Made by a program: the position numbers and the translations under genes. The notes under the pieces were generated by a model. It was not told the origin of the DNA. It was given only the letters and a program-made list of their open reading frames with translations, and did not search any database. Below are positions 5,111-5,404 of a DNA stretch of 5,404 nucleotides, piece after piece (position 1 is the stretch's first letter; every line of letters begins with the position of its first letter). The stretch covers positions 1-5,404 of the forward strand of contig CAKZVG010000436.1 of assembly GCA_937921835.1 (NCBI GenBank), in the 5' to 3' direction. The stretch comes from an uncultured Bryobacteraceae bacterium. Its GTDB lineage: Bacteria > Acidobacteriota > Terriglobia > Bryobacterales > Bryobacteraceae.

Positions 5111-5404
5111 GTGCGCCGCCTGCGCACGGGACTGGCCGGCTGCGGCAAAGTGGGCCACACTCACGCCGCCGCGCTCACGAGCCTTCCCGAGAGCGAGTTC
5201 GCGGCGGTGTGCGACGCCGATCCGGGGCGCGCCGCGGCCTTCGCGCAGCACTACCGCGCGCGGGCCTTCGCAACCCTTCCGGAAATGCTTTCCGGCGCCC
5301 GGTTGGACGCGCTGATTGTCGCCACTCCCCACCCGGCGCACGCCGCCGCGGCCGTGCCCGCGCTGGAGCGCGGCGTCCATGTCCTGGTCGAGAAGCCGCT
5401 GGCG
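5111..5404 (+). CDS. Gfo/Idh/MocA family dehydrogenase, N-terminal part
   Basis: Ninety-eight codons run open from a GTG start to the window edge. The product begins VRRLRTGLAGCGKVGHTHAA, a canonical Rossmann glycine motif (G10, G12, G15) with an acidic residue D35 in AVCDADP at the end of the second strand, likely contacting NAD ribose. Then come LIVATPHPAHA (68-78) and VLVEKPLA (91-98), where E94-K95-P96 is the family hallmark. There is no Tat signal, unlike the other family member in this window, so this one should be cytoplasmic. It starts 1 nt after the TIM barrel stop with a good Shine-Dalgarno. Likely reaction: NAD(P)-dependent oxidation or reduction of a sugar or cyclitol hydroxyl, acting with the TIM barrel enzyme. 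The substrate-binding C-terminal domain is outside the window. Confidence 0.88.
   Translation, partial: MRRLRTGLAGCGKVGHTHAAALTSLPESEFAAVCDADPGRAAAFAQHYRARAFATLPEMLSGARLDALIVATPHPAHAAAAVPALERGVHVLVEKPLA

Noticed and set aside
4183..5160. A 325-codon open frame on the minus strand opposite the TIM barrel gene
   Set aside because: It is an antisense shadow caused by GC-biased third positions. The plus-strand frame has all metal ligands of a known family.

Overview
This is a GC-rich window, densely packed with bacterial chromosomal genes: six complete protein genes, two partial ones at the edges, and no gap longer than about 90 bases. Strong G/C bias at third codon positions, a Tat-signal Gfo/Idh/MocA oxidoreductase, a xylose-isomerase-like TIM barrel enzyme next to another Gfo/Idh/MocA gene, and a GPWQ-type YjbQ protein all suggest a soil-type Acidobacteriota (Bryobacterales/Solibacter-like). 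That placement is inference from gene style, not from a marker gene. I saw no tRNA, rRNA, CRISPR array, transposase or other mobile element.

Layout. Bases 1-45 (+) are the last 14 codons of an unidentified gene. A GC-rich inverted repeat follows in the convergent gap. On the minus strand, read right to left, come a Tat-exported Gfo/Idh/MocA oxidoreductase (2676-1381) and, 64 bp downstream, a PLP-dependent alanine/serine-glyoxylate-type aminotransferase (1316-135). A 90-bp divergent gap with a G9 run and a short dyad separates the oxidoreductase from an unrecognised 185-residue protein on the plus strand (2767-3324). The end of that gene overlaps the end of a minus-strand single-domain response regulator (start about 3737, stop at 3306) by 19 bp.

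The right side is a tight plus-strand operon: a YjbQ/UPF0047 protein (3789-4202), a sugar phosphate isomerase/epimerase-type TIM barrel protein (4207-5109), and a second, cytoplasmic Gfo/Idh/MocA dehydrogenase (5111 to beyond the window). Gaps of 4 and 1 nt imply co-translation. Enzyme types indicate oxidation and isomerisation or dehydration of a polyol, cyclitol or sugar; the substrate cannot be read from sequence.

Nothing here is a clear defence system, biosynthetic cluster or mobile island. The points most worth a second look are the unrecognised 185-residue protein, the operon pairing of YjbQ with sugar enzymes, the near-leaderless start of the YjbQ gene, and the G9/dyad arrangement in the divergent promoter region.
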